Origin: Alphaproteobacteria bacterium
Lineage (GTDB): Bacteria > Pseudomonadota > Alphaproteobacteria > Rhizobiales > Xanthobacteraceae
Direction: 5' to 3'
DNA length: 15,720 nt
Assembly (NCBI GenBank): GCA_005883445.1
Contig: VAZL01000030.1
Location: forward strand, 1-15,720
A model generated the notes under the pieces. The model searched no databases. It worked only from the letters and a program-made list of their open reading frames with translations, and was not told the origin of the DNA. The translations under genes and the position numbers were made by a program. Positions within the stretch are counted from its first letter, which is position 1. Each line of letters starts with the position of its first letter. Below are positions 7,541 through 15,449 of the stretch, in pieces.

Positions 7541-9175
7541 ATGACCAACAGTTTCGATACGATCATCATTGGCGGCGGCGCGGCGGGATGCGTGCTGGCC
7601 AACCGGTTGTCTGCACGCTCGGGTGCGAAGGTGCTGCTGCTCGAAGCCGGACCGGACACGCCGCCGGGCAAAGAGCCGGCCGACGTGCTCGATACCTATG
7701 CGACCTCGTATTACAACGACGCCTATTTCTGGCCGGACCTCAAGGTGCATTGGCGCCGCAAGGACAATTCCCCGCCGGTTCACTTTTCGCAGGGGCGCAT
7801 CATGGGCGGCGGCTCCTCCGTCATGGGCATGGTGGCGTATCGCGGAACGCCGGACGATTACGCCGAATGGGAGGCGCACGGCGCGGCGGGTTGGGGCTGG
7901 GCCGACGTGCTGCCTTACTATCGCAAGCTCGAGAATGAGCTGGATTTTACCGGCGACTTGCACGGCCGCGACGGCCCGGTGCCGATCCGCCGCACCAAGC
8001 CGGAAGATTGGGCGCCGCTGTCGAAGGCGGTCTACGCTTTCGCGCAAGAGCGCCAGATCCCGTTCATCGCCGACATGAACGCGGATTTCCGCGACGGCTA
8101 CGGCGCGGTGCCCATGAGCAACTGGCCGCAAAAGCGCGCGTCGGCGGCGATCTGCTATCTCGACGCGGGGGTGCGCGCTCGCGGCAATTTGACGATCCTG
8201 AATGGTGCGACTGCGAGCGGCTTGGTGTTCGAGGGACGCCGCGTCACCGGCGTCAGTGCCCGGATCGGCGGAAAGGCTCAGGAATTCTACGCGCGCGAAG
8301 TCATCCTCTCCGCCGGCGGCGTGCACTCGCCCGTGTTCCTGCTGCAATCGGGCATCGGGTCGGCCGGCCATCTGCGCGACCTCGTATTCGTCGGTCTGCT
8401 TCAGCATCGGGATGCTCGACAGGCCGAATTGGTACGGCCGCATCCGATGACTGCGTTCCGCTATTCGTCCGGCCTTTCGGGCGCGCCGCGGACCGACATG
8501 TACATCAATGTGCAGTGCAAGACGTCCTGGAGCCCGCTGGGCTTCCAGGTCGCAAATTTGGCACCCACCCTGCTCAAGCCGATGGCGCGTGGCCGAATCT
8601 CGCTGCTGGCGGGCGATGCCGGGCGGCCCTGCGTCGAATTCAACTTCGCCGGCCACGAGCTCGACCTGAAGCGCTTCATGCAGGGCTTCCGCCGGGTGGT
8701 CGAAATTCTGACGCACGAGAAAGTACGCGCGATGACCGGCGTAACGTTTCCGGTGAAGTTCACCGACCGGCTGCGGCGCCTCAACCGGATCACGACCGCG
8801 AACAAAATTCAGAGCGCGGTCATCGCTGCGATGATCGATCTCGTGCCGCCGCTCGCCGGTCCGATCTTCTCGACGCTGGCCGATCGGCGCGTCGATCTCG
8901 CAGCGCTGGTCGAGGACGATGATGCGCTGGCCGAGCACATCCGCCAAAACGTTGCCGGCACGTTCCATCCCGTGGGCACGTGCCGCATGGGCGCCGCGAC
9001 GGATCGCGATGCGGTCGTCGACGCGGCGGGACGCGTGCGCGGAATTGCTGGCCTGCGGGTTGTCGATGCCTCGATCATGCCGACCGTGCCGCGCGGCAAT
9101 ACCAACATCCCGACCATTATGGTGGCGGAGAAAATCTCCGCGGCCATGACGGACGAAGCGCGCGCGGCGGCGTGA
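7541..9175 (+). CDS. GMC-family FAD oxidoreductase, apparent in-frame internal deletion
   Basis: Flavoprotein alcohol/choline dehydrogenase family, 544 residues. Seen: the FAD Rossmann motif TIIIGGGAAGCVLANRL (7-23) with LLLEAGP (33-38), the GRIMGGGSSVMGMVAYRG block (86-102), the second GMC signature GGVHSPVFLLQSGIG (259-273), and the active site GTFHPVGTCRMG with His476, followed by PRGNTNIPTIM with Asn520/Asn522. ATG 7541 is chosen because it is directly before the FAD motif and has AAGGAG just upstream, although the spacing is only 2 bases. After HLRDL (281) relatives carry a segment with a GVGxNLxDHP motif of about 20 residues. Here it is missing and the protein goes straight to FVGLLQHRDARQ, still in frame. 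The 6788-9310 minus-strand frame opposite it is a GC-driven shadow. The gene diverges from the Bug receptor gene; the next gene on the same strand is the small protein at 9218. The substrate is probably a primary or secondary alcohol. Confidence 0.88.
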   Translation: MTNSFDTIIIGGGAAGCVLANRLSARSGAKVLLLEAGPDTPPGKEPADVLDTYATSYYNDAYFWPDLKVHWRRKDNSPPVHFSQGRIMGGGSSVMGMVAYRGTPDDYAEWEAHGAAGWGWADVLPYYRKLENELDFTGDLHGRDGPVPIRRTKPEDWAPLSKAVYAFAQERQIPFIADMNADFRDGYGAVPMSNWPQKRASAAICYLDAGVRARGNLTILNGATASGLVFEGRRVTGVSARIGGKAQEFYAREVILSAGGVHSPVFLLQSGIGSAGHLRDLVFVGLLQHRDARQAELVRPHPMTAFRYSSGLSGAPRTDMYINVQCKTSWSPLGFQVANLAPTLLKPMARGRISLLAGDAGRPCVEFNFAGHELDLKRFMQGFRRVVEILTHEKVRAMTGVTFPVKFTDRLRRLNRITTANKIQSAVIAAMIDLVPPLAGPIFSTLADRRVDLAALVEDDDALAEHIRQNVAGTFHPVGTCRMGAATDRDAVVDAAGRVRGIAGLRVVDASIMPTVPRGNTNIPTIMVAEKISAAMTDEARAAA

Positions 9176-9217
9176 CGATAACGTGCGAGCGACGGCGCAA
9201 AACGATGGAGACGATGC

Positions 9218-9565
9218 TTGTCTGACTTCAAAAAAGCCGCACCACAGAGCGAGATCGGCGCAACCAAGGCAAGCGCGCGCCTGCCTGGTCTCAACATCGA
9301 GATCGTTCACCGCCAGTCACCGGACGGCGACAGCGAACAGATTTCGATCAGCCTGCAGGCGGTGCCGTCATTCGAGGCATTCGGCCATTTCCTCGAAGCA
9401 GCCAACCCCTTTGCTTTCTGGGTTCAGGCCGGCCAGCTGGCGTGGCTCCCCTGGCTCGAAGCCGTGCGCGCCGCGATGCTGCTGCCCTTTAGCTCCGCAC
9501 CTGCGCTGCCAACGGCCCGCTCGAACGCCGTCTCACGTTTATCGCAAGAACGGCATTCGCCATAG
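9218..9565 (+). CDS. Small uncharacterised protein, TTG start
   Basis: A 115-residue protein I do not recognise with certainty. The start is TTG at 9218: GGAG at 9207-9210 is 7 bases upstream, and the ATG three bases earlier (9215) is in a frame that stops at once. The N-terminus MSDFKKAAPQSEIGATKA is polar. Next comes LNIEIVHRQSPDGDSEQ with alternating strand-like residues, then an aromatic stretch, FEAFGHFLEAANPFAFWVQ and LAWLPWLEAVRAAMLLPF (about 50-90), that looks like one or two amphipathic helices. The tail is low in obvious structure. The aromatic helix recalls phasin-like or polyester-synthase-associated segments, but I would not assign it. It lies 42 bases after the GMC gene on the same strand, so it may be cotranscribed with it. 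The consistent start site and non-random composition argue it is a real gene. Confidence 0.65.
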   Translation: MSDFKKAAPQSEIGATKASARLPGLNIEIVHRQSPDGDSEQISISLQAVPSFEAFGHFLEAANPFAFWVQAGQLAWLPWLEAVRAAMLLPFSSAPALPTARSNAVSRLSQERHSP

Positions 9566-9586
9566 CAGCGCTGTAGCTGCGCTGGG

Positions 9587-11917
9587 TCACGCGCCCGCCC
9601 GCGCACGCGTGATCGTTTCCCACACCCGCGAGGGCGTCGCCGGCATGTCAATGTGATCGACCCCGAGCGGCTCGAGCGCATCGATGAGCGCGTTGATGAC
9701 CGTCGGTGGCGCGCCGATGGTGCCGGACTCGCCGATGCCCTTGACCCCGAGCGGATTGGTCTTGCAGGGCACTTCCTCCAATTCCGCCTCCACGTTCGGC
9801 ATCGTGTCGGCGCGCGGCATGCCGTAGTCCATGAAGCTGCCGGAGAGCAGTTGCCCGGATTGGCGATCGTAGACTTGGTGCTCCAGCAGCGCTTGCCCGA
9901 GGCCCTGCACGACCCCGCCGTGAATTTGTCCGCGCACGATCATCGGATTGAGAACGCGGCCGAGGTCGTCGACGACGAAATAACGGTCGATGACCACCTC
10001 ACCGGTCTCCGGATCCACTTCCAACTCGCAGACATGCGCGCCGTTGGGATGACTGGGCGGATTGGGGCTGAAACTGCCGCTCGCCTCGAGACCGACGCCG
10101 AACTTGTCGGTGAGGGGTCCCATCGGCGCATAGGCGGCTTTGGCAACGTCCGTGATGGTGATCGCCTTGTCGGTGCCGACGACGCGATATTGGCCGTCCT
10201 TGAACTCGATATCCGCCGCGTCCGCCTCCATCAGCGCGGCGGCTAGCACCTTGCCCTTCGCGATGATGGCCTCGCTCGCCGCCTTCAGCGCATTGCCTCC
10301 GACGATCGCGCTGCGGGCGCCATAGGTGCCGCGGCCGATCGGGACCTGGGCGGTGTCGCCCTGCACGTAGCGAATGTCTTCGAGCGGGACGTCAAGCCAC
10401 TCGTGCACCAGCTGCGCGAACACGGTGGCGTGCCCTTGGCCGTGCGAATGCGTCCCGCCCAAGATAGTGAGCGTTCCGCCGGGATCGAAGCGTAGATCCA
10501 TGCGGTCGTTGAAGATGCCGCCGAACTCGATGTAGTAGCTCACCGCGCGGCCGCGCAGCTTGCCGTTCTTTTGCGAGGCTTTCTTTCGCGCCGCAAAGCC
10601 CTTCCAGTCGCTGAACTCGATGCACTTGTCCATGAGGCGCTGGAACTCACCGCTGTCGTAATTCCACAGCGTGGGCGTCGCGTAGGGGAGCTTGCTCGGC
10701 GAAATCAGGTTGCGGCGCCTGATCTCGGCGGGGTCCATACCGATCGCCCGCGCGGCGTGCTCGATCAGCCGCTCGGTGAAATAGGCCGCCTCCGGGCGTC
10801 CGGCGCCGCGATAGGGCCCGCTCTGCGAGGTATTGGTGAACAAGCCCTGCGACATGATGTGCATGGTCTGGATGTCGTAGGCCTCCGGAATGAAGCGCAC
10901 CGAGAACGCTCCCGCCGCCAGCGCCGCGCCGACGAAATAGGCGCCGAGCTGGAACAGACATCTTGCCCGCAACGCCAGAATCTTGCCGTGCTCGTCGAGC
11001 GCGAGCTCGCCGTAATAGACGGTCTCGCGACCGCAATGGTCGGTCAGCATGCTTTCCGACCTGCTCGCTACCCACTTCACCGGGCGGCGCAGGCGGCGCC
11101 CAGCCCAGAACACCAGCGCGTCGTCGGGAAACGGGTTGCCCTTGAGGCCGAAGCCGCCGCCGACATCGGGAGCAACGACGCGGATACGATTTTCGGGCAC
11201 GTGGAAGATGTGCGACATTTCCATGCGCACGCCGTGCGGGTTCTGCGAAGCGGTGTAGAGCGTGTAGGAATCGTCGGAGGCGTTGTAGTCGCCAATGGCC
11301 ACTCGCGGCTCCATGGCGACCGGGGAAAGCCGGTTGTTCTCGACCCGCAGCTTCACCACGTGCCTGGCCTTGGCGAAGGCGGTGTCGGTCGCATCCTTGT
11401 TGCCGAACATGAGGCGGAATCCGACGTTGCCCTGTGGGCAATCGTCCCAGACTTTGGCGGCGCCGTCCTTGGCGGCATCTTCGAGGTTCACCACCGTCGG
11501 CAACGGTTCATAGTCGACCTCGACCAGTTCGGCGGCATCGCGCGCCTCACTCAGCGTCTCGGCGACGACGAACGCGACGCGGTCGCCGACGAAGCGCACC
11601 TTTTCGGCATTGAGGATCGGTTGGAACGTGCGGTGGCCCTTGGGAGCGCCGAAGTCCTCGGGCATCAGGTGGGCGGTGAAGCTGCCCAGCTTCTCCGCCA
11701 TCGCGTCAGCGCCGGTGAGCACACAGAGCACGCCCGGCGCGGCCTTGGCCTTGGCAACGTCGATGCGCTTGATGCGAGCGTGGGCGTGCGGCGACAGCAC
11801 CGTCACCCCGTAGCATTGCCCGGGCAAGCTGATGTCGTCGACGTAGCGTCCTTGTCCGAGCAGGAAACGCTGGTCTTCCACTCGCCGCACAGCTTGTCCG
11901 ATGCCGAACTTGGCCAT
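9587..11917 (-). CDS. Xanthine dehydrogenase/CoxL-family molybdopterin-binding large subunit
   Basis: The catalytic large subunit of a molybdenum hydroxylase, 776 residues, full length. Order: aldehyde-oxidase a/b hammerhead domain (about 10-140, starting IGQAVRRVEDQRFLLG), then the Mo-cofactor domains with APDVGGGFGLK (249-259), the active-site loop SGPYRGAGR (366-374), GTHSHGQGH (488-496) and the terminal GVKGIGESG with the catalytic base Glu730. The loop reads PYRGAGR, not the AYRCSFR of true (form I) CO dehydrogenase, so this is a form II/generic hydroxylase; CO oxidation is not implied. The enzymes normally need a FAD-binding medium and a 2Fe-2S small subunit, and neither lies in this window. 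An AGAAGG box is 10 bases before ATG 11917. The gene follows livM by 151 bases on the same strand and may oxidise the compound the ABC transporter imports. Confidence 0.93.
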   Translation of the reverse strand: MAKFGIGQAVRRVEDQRFLLGQGRYVDDISLPGQCYGVTVLSPHAHARIKRIDVAKAKAAPGVLCVLTGADAMAEKLGSFTAHLMPEDFGAPKGHRTFQPILNAEKVRFVGDRVAFVVAETLSEARDAAELVEVDYEPLPTVVNLEDAAKDGAAKVWDDCPQGNVGFRLMFGNKDATDTAFAKARHVVKLRVENNRLSPVAMEPRVAIGDYNASDDSYTLYTASQNPHGVRMEMSHIFHVPENRIRVVAPDVGGGFGLKGNPFPDDALVFWAGRRLRRPVKWVASRSESMLTDHCGRETVYYGELALDEHGKILALRARCLFQLGAYFVGAALAAGAFSVRFIPEAYDIQTMHIMSQGLFTNTSQSGPYRGAGRPEAAYFTERLIEHAARAIGMDPAEIRRRNLISPSKLPYATPTLWNYDSGEFQRLMDKCIEFSDWKGFAARKKASQKNGKLRGRAVSYYIEFGGIFNDRMDLRFDPGGTLTILGGTHSHGQGHATVFAQLVHEWLDVPLEDIRYVQGDTAQVPIGRGTYGARSAIVGGNALKAASEAIIAKGKVLAAALMEADAADIEFKDGQYRVVGTDKAITITDVAKAAYAPMGPLTDKFGVGLEASGSFSPNPPSHPNGAHVCELEVDPETGEVVIDRYFVVDDLGRVLNPMIVRGQIHGGVVQGLGQALLEHQVYDRQSGQLLSGSFMDYGMPRADTMPNVEAELEEVPCKTNPLGVKGIGESGTIGAPPTVINALIDALEPLGVDHIDMPATPSRVWETITRARAGA

Positions 11918-12068
11918 GTCCGCTTAGCCTTCTGGTCACGATGTGATGGGTTCCGCCCGAATGTTAGTGGAGACGCGGCGCTCACGCCAGCATAGCCCGG
12001 GGGCCGGCGCGCGTCGGAAAATCGCCGGTTCTCGCGCCCGGCGCGACCACATCTCGCCATCTGCCCCG

Positions 12069-13022
12069 CTATTGGTTGAGCCAGCGCCGCATGAAGCCGA
12101 GCAGCCCCTGCGGCATGAAGATCACCATGGCGATGAAGATCGCGCCCACGGGAATGAGGTAGAATTCGGTGAAGAAGCGCGAGAAGGTCTCGCGCAGCAG
12201 CAGGAAGAAGGCGGCGCCGACGATCGGTCCCACCAGCGTGCCGATGCCGCCCATCACGTTGAAAATCACAGTTTCGCCGGAAACCAGAAAGTAGACGAAG
12301 TCGGGCGCCGCGAAGCGGTTTTGAATGGCGTAGAGCACGCCGGCGAGGCCCGCGAACAGGCCGGAGAGCATCACTGCCACGATCTTGTAGCGCTCGACAG
12401 CATAGCCGATCGCGCGGGTGCGGCCCTCGTTCTCGCGGATCGACTGCAGCACCATGCCGAACGGCGACTGCGTGATGCGCCGCAGGATCAGATATGACGC
12501 CGTCACCACGGCGAGTACGAACCAGTGCAGCGTTTCGGAGGAGAACGGAACCGAGAACAGCCCGGGAATGCCAAGCGCCGGCCGGCTGAAGGTGAGTCCG
12601 TTCTCGCCACCGGTCAGGTCGGTCCAGGTGAAGATGATGACGTAGAAGATCTGCGAGAAAATCAGCGTGGTGATCGCGAAGTAGATGTCGCGCAGCCGCG
12701 TGCTGAAATACGCCACGAACAGCGCTATACCCGCCGAGCCGATGAGCCCATAGACGATCGCCAGCCAGAGATTGGGCGGCCTGACCATCAGCAGCGCCGC
12801 CGCCGCCCCGTACATGCCGAGGCCGAAGAACGCCGAATGGCCGAACGACACCATCCCCGTGTAACCGATAAGGATGTCGGAAGACATGGCCAGCAGGCCC
12901 CAGATCAGGATCTCCGTCAGGAAGCGGCTCCAGAACTCAGACAGTACCAGCGGCGCCACGATCAGTAGCGCCAGGATGACCGAGAACCCGGTCCAGTAGA
13001 TGGTCGTGGAGCGCTTGTTCAT
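12069..13022 (-). CDS. livM: HAAT-family ABC transporter permease (LivM-type)
   Basis: Inner-membrane permease of a branched-chain-amino-acid-type importer, 317 residues, with about eight to ten hydrophobic segments. LivM marks are seen: LLAMSSDILIGYTGMVSFGHSAFFGLGMYG (in part, residues 40-70), TGGENGLT, the cytoplasmic coupling-loop region SIRENEGRTRAIGY near 210 and the later VMGGIGTLVGPIVGA. ATG 13022 overlaps the livH stop (ATGA), which fixes the start against the longer open frame to 13226. It ends FMPQGLLGFMRRWLNQ, the usual LivM end. The substrate may be an amino acid, an amide, urea or an aromatic acid: the family is broad, and the symbol denotes the type, not leucine specificity. Confidence 0.95.
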   Translation of the reverse strand: MNKRSTTIYWTGFSVILALLIVAPLVLSEFWSRFLTEILIWGLLAMSSDILIGYTGMVSFGHSAFFGLGMYGAAAALLMVRPPNLWLAIVYGLIGSAGIALFVAYFSTRLRDIYFAITTLIFSQIFYVIIFTWTDLTGGENGLTFSRPALGIPGLFSVPFSSETLHWFVLAVVTASYLILRRITQSPFGMVLQSIRENEGRTRAIGYAVERYKIVAVMLSGLFAGLAGVLYAIQNRFAAPDFVYFLVSGETVIFNVMGGIGTLVGPIVGAAFFLLLRETFSRFFTEFYLIPVGAIFIAMVIFMPQGLLGFMRRWLNQ

Positions 13023-13915
13023 TTCGGCGTCGGAACGAAGAGGCCCGTCGGCCGGAACAGCAGGGTGAGAATGAGGACCACGAAGGAGACGATCACTGCC
13101 TGCGCCGGGCTCACCCAAATCGAGGCATAAGCCTCCAGCAGGCTGATGAAGATGGAAGCGGCGATGGAGCCCCCGAGATTGCCCATGCCGCCGACCACCA
13201 CCACGATGAACGCTTTCAACACCCAATCCAGTCCCATGGCGTGGTTAACGCCGACGAGCGGGCCGAACAGCACGCCACTAGCGGCGGCCATGCCCGCGCC
13301 GATGGCGAAGACCGTGGTGTAGACCCACGACACCGGGATGCCCATGGCCTCGGCCATGACGCGATCCTGCGTGGTGGCGCGGATCCAGATGCCGTAGGTG
13401 CCGTATTTGAGGAACAGCCAGAAGGCGCCGATGATGGCGGCCGAGAGCCCTGCGATCAGCACTCGGTACCATGGGTATTCGAGGTAGAACAGCGTGAACT
13501 GGCCGGTGAAGGGCTCCTGAATCTTGCGCGCCACGGGGCCAAATTGCCACAGCGCGTAGTTCTGCATGACCAGTGAAATGCCGAAGGTGGCGAGGATGGT
13601 GGTCAGAGGATCGCGGCCGATCAGAGGACGCAGCGTCGTGATCTGCAGGGCCGCGCCGATCAGCGCCACGATCAGCGTGGCGAGCAGGAGCGCAAGCCAG
13701 AAACTGCCGGTCGCCGCCAGCACGACCACGCCCATATAGGCACCGAACATGAACAGCTCGCCATGGGCGAAGTTGACCACGTCCATGATGCCGAAGATCA
13801 GCGTGAGGCCGGAGGCAATCAGCGCCAGGATCATGCCGGTGACGATGCCGTTCACCGTCTGGATCAGGATCTGATCGTAGGGAATGGCCTGGAGAAACTC
13901 CAGCACGGGCGTCAT
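13019..13915 (-). CDS. livH: HAAT-family ABC transporter permease (LivH-type)
   Basis: Second inner-membrane permease of the importer, 298 residues. Typical LivH blocks: QTVNGIVTGMILALIASGLTLIFGIMDVVNFAHGE (in part, residues 19-53), LRPLIGRDPLTTILATFGISL around 95-115, the coupling-loop region IRATTQDRVMAEAMGI near 183-198, and GLDWVLKAFIVVVVGGMGNLGG. About eight membrane spans are evident from hydrophobicity. It starts 2 bases after the livF stop and overlaps livM by ATGA, so it is translated as part of the same operon. It forms a heterodimer with LivM. Confidence 0.95.
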   Translation of the reverse strand: MTPVLEFLQAIPYDQILIQTVNGIVTGMILALIASGLTLIFGIMDVVNFAHGELFMFGAYMGVVVLAATGSFWLALLLATLIVALIGAALQITTLRPLIGRDPLTTILATFGISLVMQNYALWQFGPVARKIQEPFTGQFTLFYLEYPWYRVLIAGLSAAIIGAFWLFLKYGTYGIWIRATTQDRVMAEAMGIPVSWVYTTVFAIGAGMAAASGVLFGPLVGVNHAMGLDWVLKAFIVVVVGGMGNLGGSIAASIFISLLEAYASIWVSPAQAVIVSFVVLILTLLFRPTGLFVPTPK

Positions 13916-13917
13916 GC

Positions 13918-14655
13918 CTACACTCCCAGATACTGATGGACGACCGCGTCGTCGACCTTGAGCTCGGACGCCGCGCAGTGATGCCGCACCGCGCCTTTCT
14001 CCATGATGTAGATGCGCTGACTGGCCTCCAGCGTGAGCGGCACGTTCTGCTCGACCAGCAGAATCGCCACGCCCTCCCGGTGCAGCACCTCGATGATTTC
14101 TCGGATCTGCGAAACCATGCGCGGCATCAGCCCTTCGGTGGGCTCGTCGAGCAGGATGATCTTGGGCTCGAGCATCATCGCGCGGGCGATGGCAAGCATC
14201 TGCTGCTCGCCTCCGGACAGCGTGCCGCCGGCCTGATTGCGCCGCTCGGCCAGCACCGGGAAATAAGTGAAGGCCTTGTCGAGCAGCTCCTGCTTTCTCG
14301 CTTCGGTGATGCCGTGGCGATCGAGGCCGGTGCGCAGATTCTCCATGACCGTCAACAGGCGAAAAATCCGCCGATCTTCCGGGACGTAGCCTATGCCGAG
14401 CCGCGCCAGTTTGTGCGCCGGCAGACCGGTGACGAGCTTGCCGGCGAACAGTACTTTGCCGCGATTGGGATGGACGAGGCCCATGATGGTCTTGAGCGTC
14501 GTGCTCTTGCCCACGCCGTTGCGCCCGAGCAGGCCCACGACCTCCCCGCGGTCGACGTGGAGCGAGACCCCATGCAAGATGTGACTCTTGCCGTAATACG
14601 TGTGCACGTCCTCCACCGCGACGAGGGGCTCCATGGGCGTGGGATCCAGGCTCAT
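13918..14655 (-). CDS. livF: HAAT-family ABC transporter ATPase (LivF-type)
   Basis: Cytoplasmic ATP-binding subunit, 245 residues. Walker A GRNGVGKST (44-52), Q-loop region around GYVPEDRRIF (89-98, with Pro-Glu-Asp-Arg typical of LivF), signature LSGGEQQ (146-152), Walker B IILLDEP (166-172) and the LLVEQN switch (199-204), where Gln stands for the usual His as in other LivF proteins. ATG 14655 overlaps the livG stop (ATGA); a second ATG seven codons later (MEPLVAVED) is a possible alternative. It ends VVHQYLGV, the conserved LivF tail. Confidence 0.95.
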   Translation of the reverse strand: MSLDPTPMEPLVAVEDVHTYYGKSHILHGVSLHVDRGEVVGLLGRNGVGKSTTLKTIMGLVHPNRGKVLFAGKLVTGLPAHKLARLGIGYVPEDRRIFRLLTVMENLRTGLDRHGITEARKQELLDKAFTYFPVLAERRNQAGGTLSGGEQQMLAIARAMMLEPKIILLDEPTEGLMPRMVSQIREIIEVLHREGVAILLVEQNVPLTLEASQRIYIMEKGAVRHHCAASELKVDDAVVHQYLGV

Positions 14656-15449
14656 GTCTTAAGGTAGACCTCCAGCACCCGCGGGTTGCGCTGGATCTCC
14701 GCCGGCGTTCCTTCCGCCAGCACGTCGCCGTAGTGCAGCACGGTAATGCGCTGGGCCAGCGCCATCACCACCTGCATGTCGTGCTCGACGATGAGAATCG
14801 TCAGGTCCTTCGCGATGCGGCGCACCAGTTCCATGGTGTCATGGGTTTCGGCCGCGCTCATGCCCGCCGTTGGCTCATCGAGGCAGAGCAGCTCGGGCTC
14901 GGTGGCGAGCGCGATGCCGATCTCGAGATTGCGCTGCTCGCCGTGGGAGAGATTGGCGGCGAGCTCATCCGCCTTCGCTCGCAGCCCCACAGCCTCGAGC
15001 ACGGCTTCGGCCTTTTCGATGATGTCCAGGTAAGCGCTGTGGTGCCTCAGCATGCTCCAGCTGTGCCGGCGCGACTGCGCAGCGATGCGCACGTTTTCGA
15101 GCGTCGTGGCGTTGGGCAGGATGTTGGTGATCTGGTAGGAGCGGGCGATGCCTTTCTGGGAGATAAGATTGGAAGGAAGCCCGGCGATATTCTCGCCGTT
15201 GAACAGAATCCGTCCCGCCGTGGGACGAAGGACGCCGGTGAGACAGTTGAAAAAGGTGCTCTTGCCGGCGCCATTCGGCCCGATGATGGCGCGAATTTCG
15301 CCCCGCCGAATTTCGAAATCGACGCTATCGAGCGCGGTGAGCCCACCGAAGCGGACGGTCAGGCCCTCGGTCCGCAGAACAGGGGCCATCGCGCCGTCCC
15401 GGACGGTATCGGCCGGGACGGCCACAGCAATGGACTGATCGACCGTCAC
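14652..15449 (-). CDS. livG: HAAT-family ABC transporter ATPase (LivG-type)
   Basis: Cytoplasmic ATP-binding subunit, 265 residues from a GTG at 15449. Walker A GPNGAGKST (57-65), signature LSHGEQ (167-172), Walker B LLCLDEPT (187-194), and LIVEHDM with the switch His223. NLEIGIALATEPELL is typical for LivG. The GTG is directly next to the binding-protein stop (TAA 15452-15450) with no clear ribosome site. ATG 15389, which gives MAPVLRTEGLTVRFGG and lies nearer the usual LivG N-terminus, is a real alternative; the first 20 residues would then be leader. It overlaps livF by ATGA. Confidence 0.94.
   Translation of the reverse strand: MTVDQSIAVAVPADTVRDGAMAPVLRTEGLTVRFGGLTALDSVDFEIRRGEIRAIIGPNGAGKSTFFNCLTGVLRPTAGRILFNGENIAGLPSNLISQKGIARSYQITNILPNATTLENVRIAAQSRRHSWSMLRHHSAYLDIIEKAEAVLEAVGLRAKADELAANLSHGEQRNLEIGIALATEPELLCLDEPTAGMSAAETHDTMELVRRIAKDLTILIVEHDMQVVMALAQRITVLHYGDVLAEGTPAEIQRNPRVLEVYLKT

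Noticed and set aside
8384..8446. Local inversion or foreign insert in the GMC gene, since the minus strand reads MRPYQFGLSSIPMLKQTDEY
   Set aside because: The plus-strand reading LLQHRDARQAELVRPHPMTAF fits the segment that precedes MTAFRYSSG in GMC relatives, so a simple deletion upstream explains it better.
6788..9310. An 840-codon open frame on the minus strand opposite the GMC gene
   Set aside because: It runs antisense to clear, conserved genes (GMC, and part of the Bug receptor gene in another frame). Its translation is Arg/His/Ala-rich with no recognisable domain; lack of stops is expected at this GC content.
9587..11917. Assignment as aerobic CO dehydrogenase CoxL
   Set aside because: The active-site loop is PYRGAGR and lacks the Cys of the form I AYRCSFR motif; CoxM and CoxS are absent.
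10571..11995. A 474-codon plus-strand open frame opposite the Mo-hydroxylase gene
   Set aside because: Shadow of the 776-residue minus-strand protein; its composition is low-complexity charged/Ala-rich and lacks any motif.
12002..12050. GC-rich inverted repeat after livM as a terminator
   Set aside because: The arms around GCCGGCGCGCG and CGCGCCCGGC pair imperfectly over a loop of about 20 bases and no T-tract follows; such pairing is common by chance here.
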